A DNA stretch of 64,000 nucleotides from Actinomadura coerulea. Its GTDB lineage: Bacteria; Actinomycetota; Actinomycetes; Streptosporangiales; Streptosporangiaceae. The DNA is taken from contig NZ_JACHMQ010000001.1 of assembly GCF_014208105.1 (NCBI RefSeq), forward strand, positions 620,001 through 684,000. Direction: 5' to 3'. Each line of letters opens with the position of its first letter. The stretch's first letter is position 1. The notes under the pieces are model-generated. The model had not been told where the DNA came from. It was given only the letters and a program-made list of their open reading frames with translations, and did not search any database. Shown piece by piece: positions 1 through 7,943 of the stretch. Both the position numbers and the translations under genes were made by a program.

Positions 1-912
1 AACCAGACCGAGCAGCAGGTGTACGGCTACCCGTTCTACCCGGTCTTCATGGCCAAGACGGGCGCCTACTTCCTGTTCACCTTCGGCGTCCTGGCGCTGC
101 TCGGCGCGTTCGCGCAGATCAACCCGATCTGGCTGTTCGGCCCGTACGACCCCGGCGCGATCTCCTCGGGCTCCCAGCCCGACTGGTACATGGGCGTCCT
201 CGAGGGCGCGCTGCGCATCATGCCGAACTGGGAGGTCTCCGCCTGGGGCCACACGGTCAGCTTCAACGTGCTGATCCCGGCGCTGGTGCCGCTCGGCATC
301 GTGTTCGGCGGTGCGGCGGCCTGGCCGTTCGTCGAGCAGTGGGTCACCGGCGACAAGCGCCACCACCACGTGAACGACCGGCCGCGCAACGCCCCGGTCC
401 GCACGGCGACGGGCATCGCCGCGGTCACGTTCTACGGGCTGCTGTGGATCGCCGGCGCCAACGACGTCATCGCGGACAAGTTCCACGTGTCGCTGTTCGC
501 GACGACGTGGTTCTTCCGGGTCGCGTTCTTCCTGGGGCCGATCATCGCGTTCATCATCACGAAGCGGATCTGCCTGGGGCTGCAGCGCAAGGACGCCGAC
601 GTCGCCGGGCACGGCGTGGAGAGCGGCGTGATCCTGATGTCGCCGGACGGGAAGTTCTCCGAGCGGCACGAGGCGCCGCGCGACGAGGAGCGGCACGTCC
701 TGCTCTCCAAGGAGAACGCCCGGCCCGAGGCCCCGGCGAGGGACGCCAAGGGCATCCCCGCGCCCGGCACCAAGGGCCCGATCGGGCACCTGCGCTCGCG
801 CCTCAACCGCGCGTGGACGTTCGACGACGTCCCCGTCGAGGAGCACGAGCACCCGCACGGCGAGCAGGCCGAGATCGAGGGCGGCGCCACGTCGCACGAG
901 GTCCGGCACTGA
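1..912 (+). CDS. qcrB: Cytochrome bc1 complex cytochrome b subunit (C-terminal part)
   Basis: Membrane haem-b subunit of the menaquinol:cytochrome c reductase, part of the actinobacterial bc1-aa3 supercomplex. The reading frame is open at base 1, so the N-terminal half with the haem-binding helices lies outside the window; 303 residues are seen. A PDWY motif (bases 178-189) corresponds to the PEWY quinol-oxidation-site motif of cytochrome b. Several hydrophobic helices follow, then a charged cytoplasmic tail of about 110 residues ending in a His/Glu-rich stretch, as is usual for actinobacterial QcrB. The gene ends an operon (upstream ctaE-qcrCA expected but not visible) and is followed by a hairpin. 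Confidence 0.93.
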   Translation, partial: NQTEQQVYGYPFYPVFMAKTGAYFLFTFGVLALLGAFAQINPIWLFGPYDPGAISSGSQPDWYMGVLEGALRIMPNWEVSAWGHTVSFNVLIPALVPLGIVFGGAAAWPFVEQWVTGDKRHHHVNDRPRNAPVRTATGIAAVTFYGLLWIAGANDVIADKFHVSLFATTWFFRVAFFLGPIIAFIITKRICLGLQRKDADVAGHGVESGVILMSPDGKFSERHEAPRDEERHVLLSKENARPEAPARDAKGIPAPGTKGPIGHLRSRLNRAWTFDDVPVEEHEHPHGEQAEIEGGATSHEVRH

Positions 913-927
913 CCGTCCGCGCACCTG

Positions 928-959
928 GGGCCCGCCACCGCACCCGCGGTGGCGGGCCC
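928..959 (+). terminator. Hairpin terminator after qcrB
   Basis: A perfect 14-bp stem (928-941 with 946-959) and a 4-base loop lie 16 bases after the qcrB stop. There is no T-run, which is common for terminators in very GC-rich actinomycetes. Confidence 0.6.
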
Positions 960-982
960 TCGCGCGTGCCGGGCGGTACGCG

Positions 983-2110
983 ATGACCCGGACGCTGTTC
1001 GTCACCAACGACTTCCCGCCCCGGCCGGGCGGCATCCAGGCGTTCGTGCACGGCCTCGCCGTGCGCCGTCCGCCCGGTTCCGTCGTCGTCTACGCCCCGG
1101 CCTGGAAGGGCGCCGCGGAGTTCGACGCGGCGCAGCCGTTCCCCGTCGTCCGGCATCCGGGCTCCCTCATGCTGCCGGAGCCGGGCGTGCTGCGCCGGGC
1201 CGCGGACGTGCTGCGCGCGGAGCGCTGCGACTCGGTCGTGTTCGGCGCCGCGGCGCCGCTCGGCCTGCTGGCCCCGGCGCTGCGCCGCCGGGGGGCGCGG
1301 CGGCTGGTCGGGATCACTCACGGGCACGAGGCCGGCTGGGCGTCGCTGCCGGTGGCGCGCGCCCTGCTGGGCCGCGTCGGCGACGGCGTCGACGTCCTGA
1401 CCTACCTCGGCGAGTACACCCGGTCCCGGATGGCGCGGGCGCTGTCCGCGGAGGCCGCGGCGCGGATGGCCCGGCTCGCGCCCGGCGTCGACGAGGCGCT
1501 CTTCCACCGGGGCGCGGGCGGGGCGGAGATCCGGGAGCGGCACGGGCTGGCCGGCCGCCCGGTGGCGGTGTGCGTGTCCCGCCTGGTCCCGCGCAAGGGG
1601 CAGGACGCACTCCTGCGCGCCTGGCCGCGCGTCCTGAAGTCCGTGCCGGACGCCGCGCTGCTCCTCGTCGGCGGCGGCCCCTACCGCGGCGACCTGGAGC
1701 GCCTCGCCGCGTCCCTGGACCTCGGCCGTTCGGTCGTCTTCACCGGCGGCGTCCCCTGGGAGGAGCTGCCCGCCCATTTCGACGCGGGCGACGTCTTCGC
1801 GATGCCGTGCCGCACCCGCCGCCGCGGTCTGGACGTCGAGGGCCTCGGCATCGTGTACCTGGAGGCGTCCGCGACCGGGCTCCCGGTCGTCGCGGGCGAT
1901 TCGGGCGGCGCTCCCGACGCCGTCCTTGACGGCGAGACGGGTCTCGTGGTGCCGGGCCGCTCCGTCCCCGACATCGCCGAAGCCGTCGCGGGCCTTCTCG
2001 CGGAACCGGACCGGGCCCGCGCCATGGGCGAGAAGGGCCGGGCCTGGGTCGAACGGGAGTGGCGCTGGGACGTCCAGGCGAGCCGCCTGGGAACGCTGCT
2101 GGCGCCCTGA
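983..2110 (+). CDS. pimB: GT4 glycosyltransferase, PimB-type mannosyltransferase
   Basis: Predicted GDP-mannose-dependent GT-B glycosyltransferase adding the second mannose to phosphatidylinositol monomannoside on the inner face of the membrane. The protein has 375 residues and starts with TLFVTNDFPPRPGGIQ, the typical N-terminal glycine loop of GT4 enzymes. The C-terminal half has the donor-site EX7E motif (about residues 286-294) and the conserved VSRLVPRKGQD segment. The neighbourhood (qcrB on one side, fadD15 and an SRPBCC gene downstream) matches that of M. tuberculosis pimB (Rv2188c), which supports the specific name. The exact acceptor is inferred from family and context; another GT4 specificity is possible. 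Confidence 0.75.
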   Translation: MTRTLFVTNDFPPRPGGIQAFVHGLAVRRPPGSVVVYAPAWKGAAEFDAAQPFPVVRHPGSLMLPEPGVLRRAADVLRAERCDSVVFGAAAPLGLLAPALRRRGARRLVGITHGHEAGWASLPVARALLGRVGDGVDVLTYLGEYTRSRMARALSAEAAARMARLAPGVDEALFHRGAGGAEIRERHGLAGRPVAVCVSRLVPRKGQDALLRAWPRVLKSVPDAALLLVGGGPYRGDLERLAASLDLGRSVVFTGGVPWEELPAHFDAGDVFAMPCRTRRRGLDVEGLGIVYLEASATGLPVVAGDSGGAPDAVLDGETGLVVPGRSVPDIAEAVAGLLAEPDRARAMGEKGRAWVEREWRWDVQASRLGTLLAP

Positions 2111-2120
2111 ACGACGGCGG

Positions 2121-2170
2121 CCCCGGGGGAGAACCCGCCCCCGCGCCGGTGGCGGATCCTCCCCCCGGGG
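2121..2170 (+). terminator. Terminator-like inverted repeat after pimB
   Basis: CCCCGGGGGAG (2121-2131) pairs with 2159-2170 apart from one bulged base. It lies 10 bases past the pimB stop and has no T-run. Confidence 0.35.
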
Positions 2171-2716
2171 ACACCGGCTCAGTGCCGTCTGAAAGCGCTG
2201 ATGACCCTGGTGCGTGCCCCGCCCCCGGAGACCGGTTCCGCACGGACCTCCCCTGCCGCCGCCGGCGTCCACGGCCGCTGACGTCTCCGACGCTAGAGTC
2301 CCCGGCCGGCGCGCGGCGGCACGGTTAACCCGCCCTTAATGAGCCGATCAGCCATCACTAAGGCGCCGTTCGCGAAAATGAGGATCCGCCCAGGTGAAGA
2401 GGCTTCTGCGGGTGCTCTTCCGTAGGCCCTGACCCGGGGTGGTTTCCGCGCGTACAGGCGAAGAAGCGCCGCGGAACAAGGCTCATCGGCCTTTTTTGGC
2501 ACCAATTAACATCAAGGCGGCTTCAGGGGCGTATGCTCCCGGAGTGGTCGAGCGGATTCGCGGGAATCCGTTCGGGGATCGTGGTGGGAGCGAGCGGGCT
2601 CCCGCACCGCGGTCCCGTCATGTCTCAGCGGGACGGCCGCCTGGCGTGCGTCAGGCCCGGCGGCGCGGAACGTGTCGGCGTTCGCCGTGCTCTCCGTCTC
2701 CTCCACAGGAGAGGGC
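2171..2716. other. Long intergenic region / structured leader upstream of the LytM-like gene
   Basis: No convincing gene is present. A lower-GC patch lies around 2325-2530. A short hairpin with a six-T run sits at 2478-2497. Two small perfect inverted repeats follow (2586-2603 and 2612-2634). A CTCCT/AGGAG pairing just before 2717 could mask the ribosome-binding site. I could not match the region to a riboswitch class by eye. Confidence 0.4.
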
Positions 2717-4678
2717 ATGGCGCGACGCGATTACGGGCGTGCGTCCCGGAGCCAAACGCATGCTTCACCGTGGGCCGAGACGCCCGCGGGCCCTTCCGCG
2801 AGGCCCGGGTCCGGGCGGGGGCTCGGGTCCGAGGACCCCCAGTGGCCCGAAGGATCCTGGTGGTCGGAGCAGCCGGACTGGTCCGAGCGGGGACCCGGAT
2901 CACCGCGGCGCGAGCCGTCGCGGCGCGAGATCAGGCGGCGCGAGGCCAAGGCCCGCGCACGCCGTTCCGGCAAGGCCGCCGAGCGGCCGCGCCCCCGGGC
3001 GCGGTGGCCGGAGCCGCCCGAGCGGCGCGACGACGCGGAGACCGAGCGTTTCGACGCGCGCGGCAGCTACGACCCCGCGGGCTACGCCGCCCGGACGAGG
3101 CGGGACGCCCGGACGGAGCGCCGGGACGAGTCCCGGGGGCCCGGGGACGGGCGGCGCGATCCCCGGACCGAGCGGTTCGCCGCGCGCGACACGCGGCGGG
3201 ACGCACGGATCGTGGGTCCCGACACCCGCGGCGGGCGCACCGAAAGGTTCGATGCCCGAGTCGAGGGGCTCGGCGGGCGTGCGGAGCGGTCGGGGAGGGA
3301 CCGGTCTCGCGAGGTCCCGACGCGGGGCGGGCGCCCCCGCCGCGCGGCGCCGGCCCGCGCCGAGCGGGGCGGCCCCCGGCGGCGGCCCCCTCGGCAGGAG
3401 CGGAGGCGCCAGTCGCCGCCGCGTCCCGGGCCGAAGGCGACGCCGCGCCGTGGCAGGCGGCCCGCCGACCGGCTGAGCATCGGCGCGATCGTCCTGTCCA
3501 CCGCGGTCGGGCTGTCCCTGCTGGGCATCGCCGAGCGGGCCCTGCTCGACGGCGGCCCCATCGGCGGTTCCTCCGGGCCGGTCGGCTCACAGCGCGCGAT
3601 CAGCCCGCCCGAGCCCGGCACCGGCACGCCCGCGCGACCGCAGCAGCCCCAGCGGCGGCCGGTGGCCGGCGGCGGCGCCGCCACCGCCCCGGCGGGACCC
3701 GACCTCGGGGTCCTCGCCACGCAGGTCCGCAAGCTGACTCTGGCGCAGCGGGGCGCCGCGGCGAAGCAGGCCTACGGTGCGGCCCTGACACGGCAGCCGT
3801 TCGTGGGCGCCACCCGCCAGAGCGCCGACCGCACCTGGGTCTTCGGCACCAGCGCGATCCCGGTTCCCGAGGCCAGCGCGGCGGGCCCCGAGCTCGCCTT
3901 CTACGCCGCCCACTGGACGGGCCGGCAGTGGCAGGTCGGGCTGTCGGGCGCGACGGCGTTCGCCGGGCTCCTCGGAGCCGCCCCCGCGGACCTCATGTCG
4001 CCGGCGGAGTCGAGGCTCCTGCGCAGGTACGGCGCGCTCAGCGCCGCGCAGGCCACCACGCTCGTCAACGGGACGCGGGCGGGCGACCGGCTGATGCTGC
4101 CGTGGAAGACCGGCCGGGCGTGGTCGATGACGACCTCCGACGACGTCGCGTCCTCGCGTCCGCTGGCGTCGCTGGCGTTCTCCGGCGGCGACGGCCGCGT
4201 GCTCGCCGCCGGCGGCGGACGCCTCTACCGGTTCTGCTCCGGCCAGGCGGGCGCGGTGGTCATGGTGGTCCACCCGAGCGGCCTCGCGTCCACCTACTAC
4301 GGGATGCGGAGCGTGACGGAGCTGCGCGACGGCAGCGTCGTCGAGCAGGGCGACGCGCTCGGCCGCACCGGCGCCGCCCGGCCCTGCGGCGGGGCCGCCG
4401 CGCCCCGTGCCGAGGTCGGGTTCGGGCTGCGCCGCGGCGGCGGCGCGGTCCCGCTCGACGGCGCCGAGATCGGCGGCTGGACGTTCCGCGAGCGGGCCAA
4501 GCCGCTCCTCGGCTTCGCCGAACGCGGCGTCCTGCAGGTGCTTCCCGGGGGCCTGCTGGCCAACCTCGGCCCGGTACCCGCCGCCGACGACCCTCCGTCG
4601 TCATCGCCGTCCCCCGGCAAGAAGCCGAAGAAGGACGGCGCCGGACCGGCCGGCGCCCCGTCGCCGGCCGCCACCTAG
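2717..4678 (+). CDS. Membrane-anchored protein with degenerate LytM/M23-like domain
   Basis: A 653-residue protein. Residues 1-250 are very rich in Arg, Asp, Glu and Pro with recurring TERFDAR-like units and are probably cytoplasmic. One membrane helix follows at about 255-277, then a Pro/Ala-rich linker. The extracytoplasmic end (about 478-595) resembles the LytM/M23 fold: a VVMVVHPSGLASTYYGM strand is followed by a V..GDALGRTG turn. The zinc-binding HxxxD and HxH residues of active M23 enzymes are not seen (APRAEVGF stands where HLHFE is expected). I infer a non-catalytic domain, perhaps cell-wall binding or regulatory. Start chosen at ATG 2717 for its AGGAGAGG ribosome-binding site. First gene of an apparent operon with the two redox genes that follow. 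Confidence 0.68.
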   Translation: MARRDYGRASRSQTHASPWAETPAGPSARPGSGRGLGSEDPQWPEGSWWSEQPDWSERGPGSPRREPSRREIRRREAKARARRSGKAAERPRPRARWPEPPERRDDAETERFDARGSYDPAGYAARTRRDARTERRDESRGPGDGRRDPRTERFAARDTRRDARIVGPDTRGGRTERFDARVEGLGGRAERSGRDRSREVPTRGGRPRRAAPARAERGGPRRRPPRQERRRQSPPRPGPKATPRRGRRPADRLSIGAIVLSTAVGLSLLGIAERALLDGGPIGGSSGPVGSQRAISPPEPGTGTPARPQQPQRRPVAGGGAATAPAGPDLGVLATQVRKLTLAQRGAAAKQAYGAALTRQPFVGATRQSADRTWVFGTSAIPVPEASAAGPELAFYAAHWTGRQWQVGLSGATAFAGLLGAAPADLMSPAESRLLRRYGALSAAQATTLVNGTRAGDRLMLPWKTGRAWSMTTSDDVASSRPLASLAFSGGDGRVLAAGGGRLYRFCSGQAGAVVMVVHPSGLASTYYGMRSVTELRDGSVVEQGDALGRTGAARPCGGAAAPRAEVGFGLRRGGGAVPLDGAEIGGWTFRERAKPLLGFAERGVLQVLPGGLLANLGPVPAADDPPSSSPSPGKKPKKDGAGPAGAPSPAAT

Positions 4679-4694
4679 AACAGGAGTCCGAGCG

Positions 4695-5645
4695 GTGCGA
4701 ATTCGCAGCAGTGATGATCCCGCGGTGCCCGCCTGGGCGCTGCGCGTGGTGCTCGCCGGCGCGGTGCTGGTGCTGGTCGGCGCGGCGACCCCGCAGGGCG
4801 CCGTCGCGGTGGCGAACGTGCAGTACTTCCTCAGCTTCTACGCCGGCGTGTTCGCGCTGGTGTCGCTGACCACCGCGGTCATGAGCGGGCTGCTGGCCAC
4901 CGAGCGCCTCATCCTGAAGATCCGGCACCGGGTGCTCGCCCAGGCGGTGCACCGCGCCTCCGCCGTCGTCGCGACGGCGATGCTGGTCGCGCACGTGACG
5001 GTGAAGGTGATGAGCGGCCTCGCGCTGCCCGTGCAGATCGTGGTGCCGGACGGCGGCGCGATCGGCCTCGGCACCATCGCCTCCGACCTGATGCTCCTCA
5101 TCGTGGTCACCGGGCTGCTGCGGGCGCGGTTCGCGCTCCGCGCCAAGGCCTGGGTGTGGCGGTCGATGCACGCCGTCGCCTACGTGTCCTGGCCGCTCGC
5201 GATCGTGCACGGACTGATCACCGGGCGGGCCGCGGCGCCGTGGGTCGTGCTGAGCTACGTGATGAGCGTGGTGTTCGTCGTGCTCGCCCTGGTCACCCGC
5301 ATGGTCGTGGTGATCAGACCGCGGGAGGTCCACCTGGCCGGCGAGGACGTCGAGGCGTTCTCGCTGCCGGACGGCGCGGGCCGGCGCCGCGACCGGCGCG
5401 CCATGGCGGCGCGCGAGCACGAGGAGGGGCGCGCCGCCGCGCGGGCGCGCGCCCGGGAGAGGGAGGCCGGGTTCGACGACCCGCGCGACCTCGACGACGC
5501 GCGCGACTTCGGGGGCCGCCGGGGCTTCGGCGGCCGGCGCGCCCTCGATGATCCGCGCGACTTCGGAGACTCCCGGCAGACCGTCGCGGACCCGCGCGGC
5601 ATGCCCGTGACCGGGTCGGGCCGCGACACCGAGGTGATCCGATGA
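4695..5645 (+). CDS. Ferric-reductase-like transmembrane haem b protein
   Basis: A 316-residue integral membrane protein with about six helices. Two histidine pairs on neighbouring helices (H86/H100 and H159/H172) have the 12-13 residue spacing that binds two b haems in the ferric reductase/NOX family, so it should move electrons across the membrane. It lacks the usual C-terminal FAD/NAD domains. Instead the C-terminus is a charged low-complexity tail with repeated DDPRDF- and GGRRGF-like units. Start GTG 4695 follows an AGGAG at 4682-4686. The stop overlaps the start of the next gene (ATGA), so it is probably co-translated with the NuoF-like flavoprotein that could feed it electrons. Confidence 0.8.
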   Translation: MRIRSSDDPAVPAWALRVVLAGAVLVLVGAATPQGAVAVANVQYFLSFYAGVFALVSLTTAVMSGLLATERLILKIRHRVLAQAVHRASAVVATAMLVAHVTVKVMSGLALPVQIVVPDGGAIGLGTIASDLMLLIVVTGLLRARFALRAKAWVWRSMHAVAYVSWPLAIVHGLITGRAAAPWVVLSYVMSVVFVVLALVTRMVVVIRPREVHLAGEDVEAFSLPDGAGRRRDRRAMAAREHEEGRAAARARAREREAGFDDPRDLDDARDFGGRRGFGGRRALDDPRDFGDSRQTVADPRGMPVTGSGRDTEVIR

Positions 5646-7153
5646 CCTCGACCGTCACCGTCTCCAACATCGGCGGGCCGCGGCTGACGCTCGGGTTCGA
5701 CCGGTTCGACCGGCTGGACCTCGACCGGCACCTGGCGGTGCACGGCAGGCTCCGCGCACCGGCACTGGACGACCTGGTGCGCATGGCCGAGCAGGTCGAC
5801 CTGAGGGGACGCGGCGGGGCGGGGTTCCCGTTCGCCCGCAAGCTGATGGCGGTCGCGGCGCGGGTCGAGCACCCGGCCGCCGACCGGACCGCGCTGCTGC
5901 CCGGCGAGAGGGGCGACGAGCGCGGGTCCAGCGAGGACGTCGTCGTGGTGGTCAACGGCGCCGAGGGCGAGCCCGGCAGCGCCAAGGACAAGGTGCTGCT
6001 CGGCCGGGCCCCGCACCTGGTGCTCGACGGCGCGCAGATTGCGGCGAACGCGCTCGGCACCCAGCGGATCGTGCTGGCCGTCGAGAGCGACGAGGCCGCC
6101 CGGTCGGTGCGCGCCGCGATCAGCGAGCGGCGGATGCCGGCCCGGGTGGTGCGGCTGACCGAGCGGTTCATCTCGGGGGAGAGCGGCGCGGTGATCCGCG
6201 CGATCAACGGGGAGACGCCGATCCCGCCGGGCGTCAAGGTCCGCGCGTCCGACTCGGGGGTGGACGGCTTCCCGACCCTGCTGTCCAACACCGAGACGTT
6301 CGCGCAGCTGGCGGTGCTCGTCTCCCTCGGCCCCGACCTGTACGCCTCGGCCGGCACCGAGGACGAGCCGGGCACCACGCTGCTGACGATCGGCGGGACG
6401 CAGGTCGTGGAGGCGCCGCTCGGCACGTCGCTGCGCGCGGTGCTCGACCAGTGCGAGGTGCCGCCGTCGCCGGGGGTGCTCGTCGGCGGGTACCACGGGA
6501 TGTGGCTCGACCCGGTCGCGGTGTCGCGGGCGGTGCTGTCGCGCGCCGGGATGCGGCGCGTCGGCGGGACGGTCGGCGCGGGGATCATCCTTCCGCTCGC
6601 CCAGGGGACCTGCCCGCTCGGCGAGGTGACGCGGATCGCCTCCTACCTCGCGGCCCAGTCCGCCGGGCAGTGCGGGCCGTGCAGGCTCGGGCTGCCCGAC
6701 GTCGTCCGGTCCCTGATGGCGCTCACCGAGGGGGCCGGGACCGTGGAGGACGTGCGCCGCGCCGCCGGCGTCGGCCGGGGCCGCGGCGCCTGCTCCCATC
6801 CCGACGGGACGGCCAGGTTCGTCCTGTCGGCGATGGAGGCCTTCGCCGCCGACATCGACGCGCACCGGTGGGGCGGCGGGTGCGGCCAGTCGACCTACGG
6901 GGTGCTGCCGCTGCCGGTGCCGGACGGCACGGAGGGGCGGGTCGCGATCGACTGGAGCCGGTGCGACGGGCACGGCCTGTGCGCCTACCTCGTCCCGGAA
7001 CTGATCCAGCTCGACCGGTACGGCTTTCCCGTCGTGCTCGGCACCGACATTCCCTCGTGGATGGAGAAGGACGTCCAGAAGGCGGTCGCGATGTGCCCCG
7101 CATTGGCGCTGCGCGTCGTCGGCGGAGTTCCCGGGGCGCCCTCGCGGCGCTGA
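5642..7153 (+). CDS. NuoF-like flavoprotein with C-terminal ferredoxin domain
   Basis: A 503-residue protein resembling the 51-kDa NADH-oxidising subunit of complex I. It has GRGGAGFP (56-63, FMN/NADH site) and VNGAEGEPGS, then an SLBB-like region. The iron-sulphur region reads SAGQCGPCRLG with C344, C347 and C384; the first Cys of the classic CGxCxPC motif is Ala, so the N3-type cluster may be altered. A ferredoxin-like tail (C441, C447, C485) suggests a 3Fe-4S or incomplete cluster carrying electrons onward. It overlaps the upstream haem membrane protein by 4 bases. I infer NAD(P)H to FMN to Fe-S to membrane haem electron flow; the final acceptor is unknown. Confidence 0.82.
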   Translation: MTSTVTVSNIGGPRLTLGFDRFDRLDLDRHLAVHGRLRAPALDDLVRMAEQVDLRGRGGAGFPFARKLMAVAARVEHPAADRTALLPGERGDERGSSEDVVVVVNGAEGEPGSAKDKVLLGRAPHLVLDGAQIAANALGTQRIVLAVESDEAARSVRAAISERRMPARVVRLTERFISGESGAVIRAINGETPIPPGVKVRASDSGVDGFPTLLSNTETFAQLAVLVSLGPDLYASAGTEDEPGTTLLTIGGTQVVEAPLGTSLRAVLDQCEVPPSPGVLVGGYHGMWLDPVAVSRAVLSRAGMRRVGGTVGAGIILPLAQGTCPLGEVTRIASYLAAQSAGQCGPCRLGLPDVVRSLMALTEGAGTVEDVRRAAGVGRGRGACSHPDGTARFVLSAMEAFAADIDAHRWGGGCGQSTYGVLPLPVPDGTEGRVAIDWSRCDGHGLCAYLVPELIQLDRYGFPVVLGTDIPSWMEKDVQKAVAMCPALALRVVGGVPGAPSRR

Positions 7154-7280
7154 ATTCTCCGTGCAGAAAAAAATGTCAACAGGTGGACATCGTTGAACCC
7201 GGCGGGCGTCCCGGTGCGTATCTCTGGACGAACCCGTGCCGGGTCCGTCGAGAGATCCTTGAAAGGAGGGACGAGAGCCC

Positions 7281-7913
7281 TTGAGGAAATCCTACGGAAT
7301 GGCCGGAAAGCGCACGCTCCCGCGCCTCGGCAAGGGACGCCTGCTGCTGGTGCTGGCGGCCGCGGCCGCCGCCGTGGCGGCCTTCGCGGTCGTCATGAGC
7401 CCGGTCGGCACGCCCGCGAGCGGCGCGGCGAACCTCGGCGGCACCGTGAACACCCGCTGGGGCCGGCTCAGCACCCTGGACCGGCAGCTCCTGGTCAAGG
7501 TCCGGCAGGCCGGCCTCTGGGAGATGCCCGCGGGGCAGCAGGCCGCGCAGCGCGCGTCCAGCCCCCGGGTGAAGGAGGTCGGCGAGATCATCATGCGCCA
7601 GCACATGCAGCTGGACGCCGACACCCGCGCCGAGGCGCAGAAACTGGGCGTGCTCCTTCCCAACGAGCCCAACGGCAGCCAGAAGAGCTGGCTGCGGGAG
7701 ATGTCGGGAAAGTACGGCGCCGACTATGACAAGACGTTCGTGCTGCGGTTGCGTGCCGCCCACGGGCAGGTCTTCACCGTCATCGCCAAGGTGCGCGCCG
7801 CGACCGAGAACACCGAGATCCGCGCGTTCGCCGAACGGTGCCTGAAATTCGTCAACACGCACATGTCGCTGCTGGAGAGCACGGGCCTGGTTCCCAGGCG
7901 CGCTCTGCACTGA
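7281..7913 (+). CDS. DUF4142 secreted/anchored protein
   Basis: A 210-residue protein with an N-terminal basic stretch and a hydrophobic segment (about residues 20-45) acting as signal anchor. A helical domain with LSTLDRQLLVKVRQAGLWEM follows, then alternating conserved His/Glu/Asp positions typical of DUF4142, a ferritin-like four-helix family of unknown function. The TTG start at 7281 is chosen because AAGGAGG lies at 7263-7269; ATG 7299 is an alternative. The next gene begins 30 bases later and is also secreted, so the two may be co-expressed. Confidence 0.82.
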   Translation: MRKSYGMAGKRTLPRLGKGRLLLVLAAAAAAVAAFAVVMSPVGTPASGAANLGGTVNTRWGRLSTLDRQLLVKVRQAGLWEMPAGQQAAQRASSPRVKEVGEIIMRQHMQLDADTRAEAQKLGVLLPNEPNGSQKSWLREMSGKYGADYDKTFVLRLRAAHGQVFTVIAKVRAATENTEIRAFAERCLKFVNTHMSLLESTGLVPRRALH

Positions 7914-7943
7914 CGTACACCCCGCAAAGGGAGCAGTTTTCCG

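Noticed and set aside
2339..2716. c-di-AMP (ydaO) riboswitch
   Set aside because: The position before a cell-wall-type gene is suggestive, but the conserved blocks of that class are not visible. Kept only as an unidentified leader.
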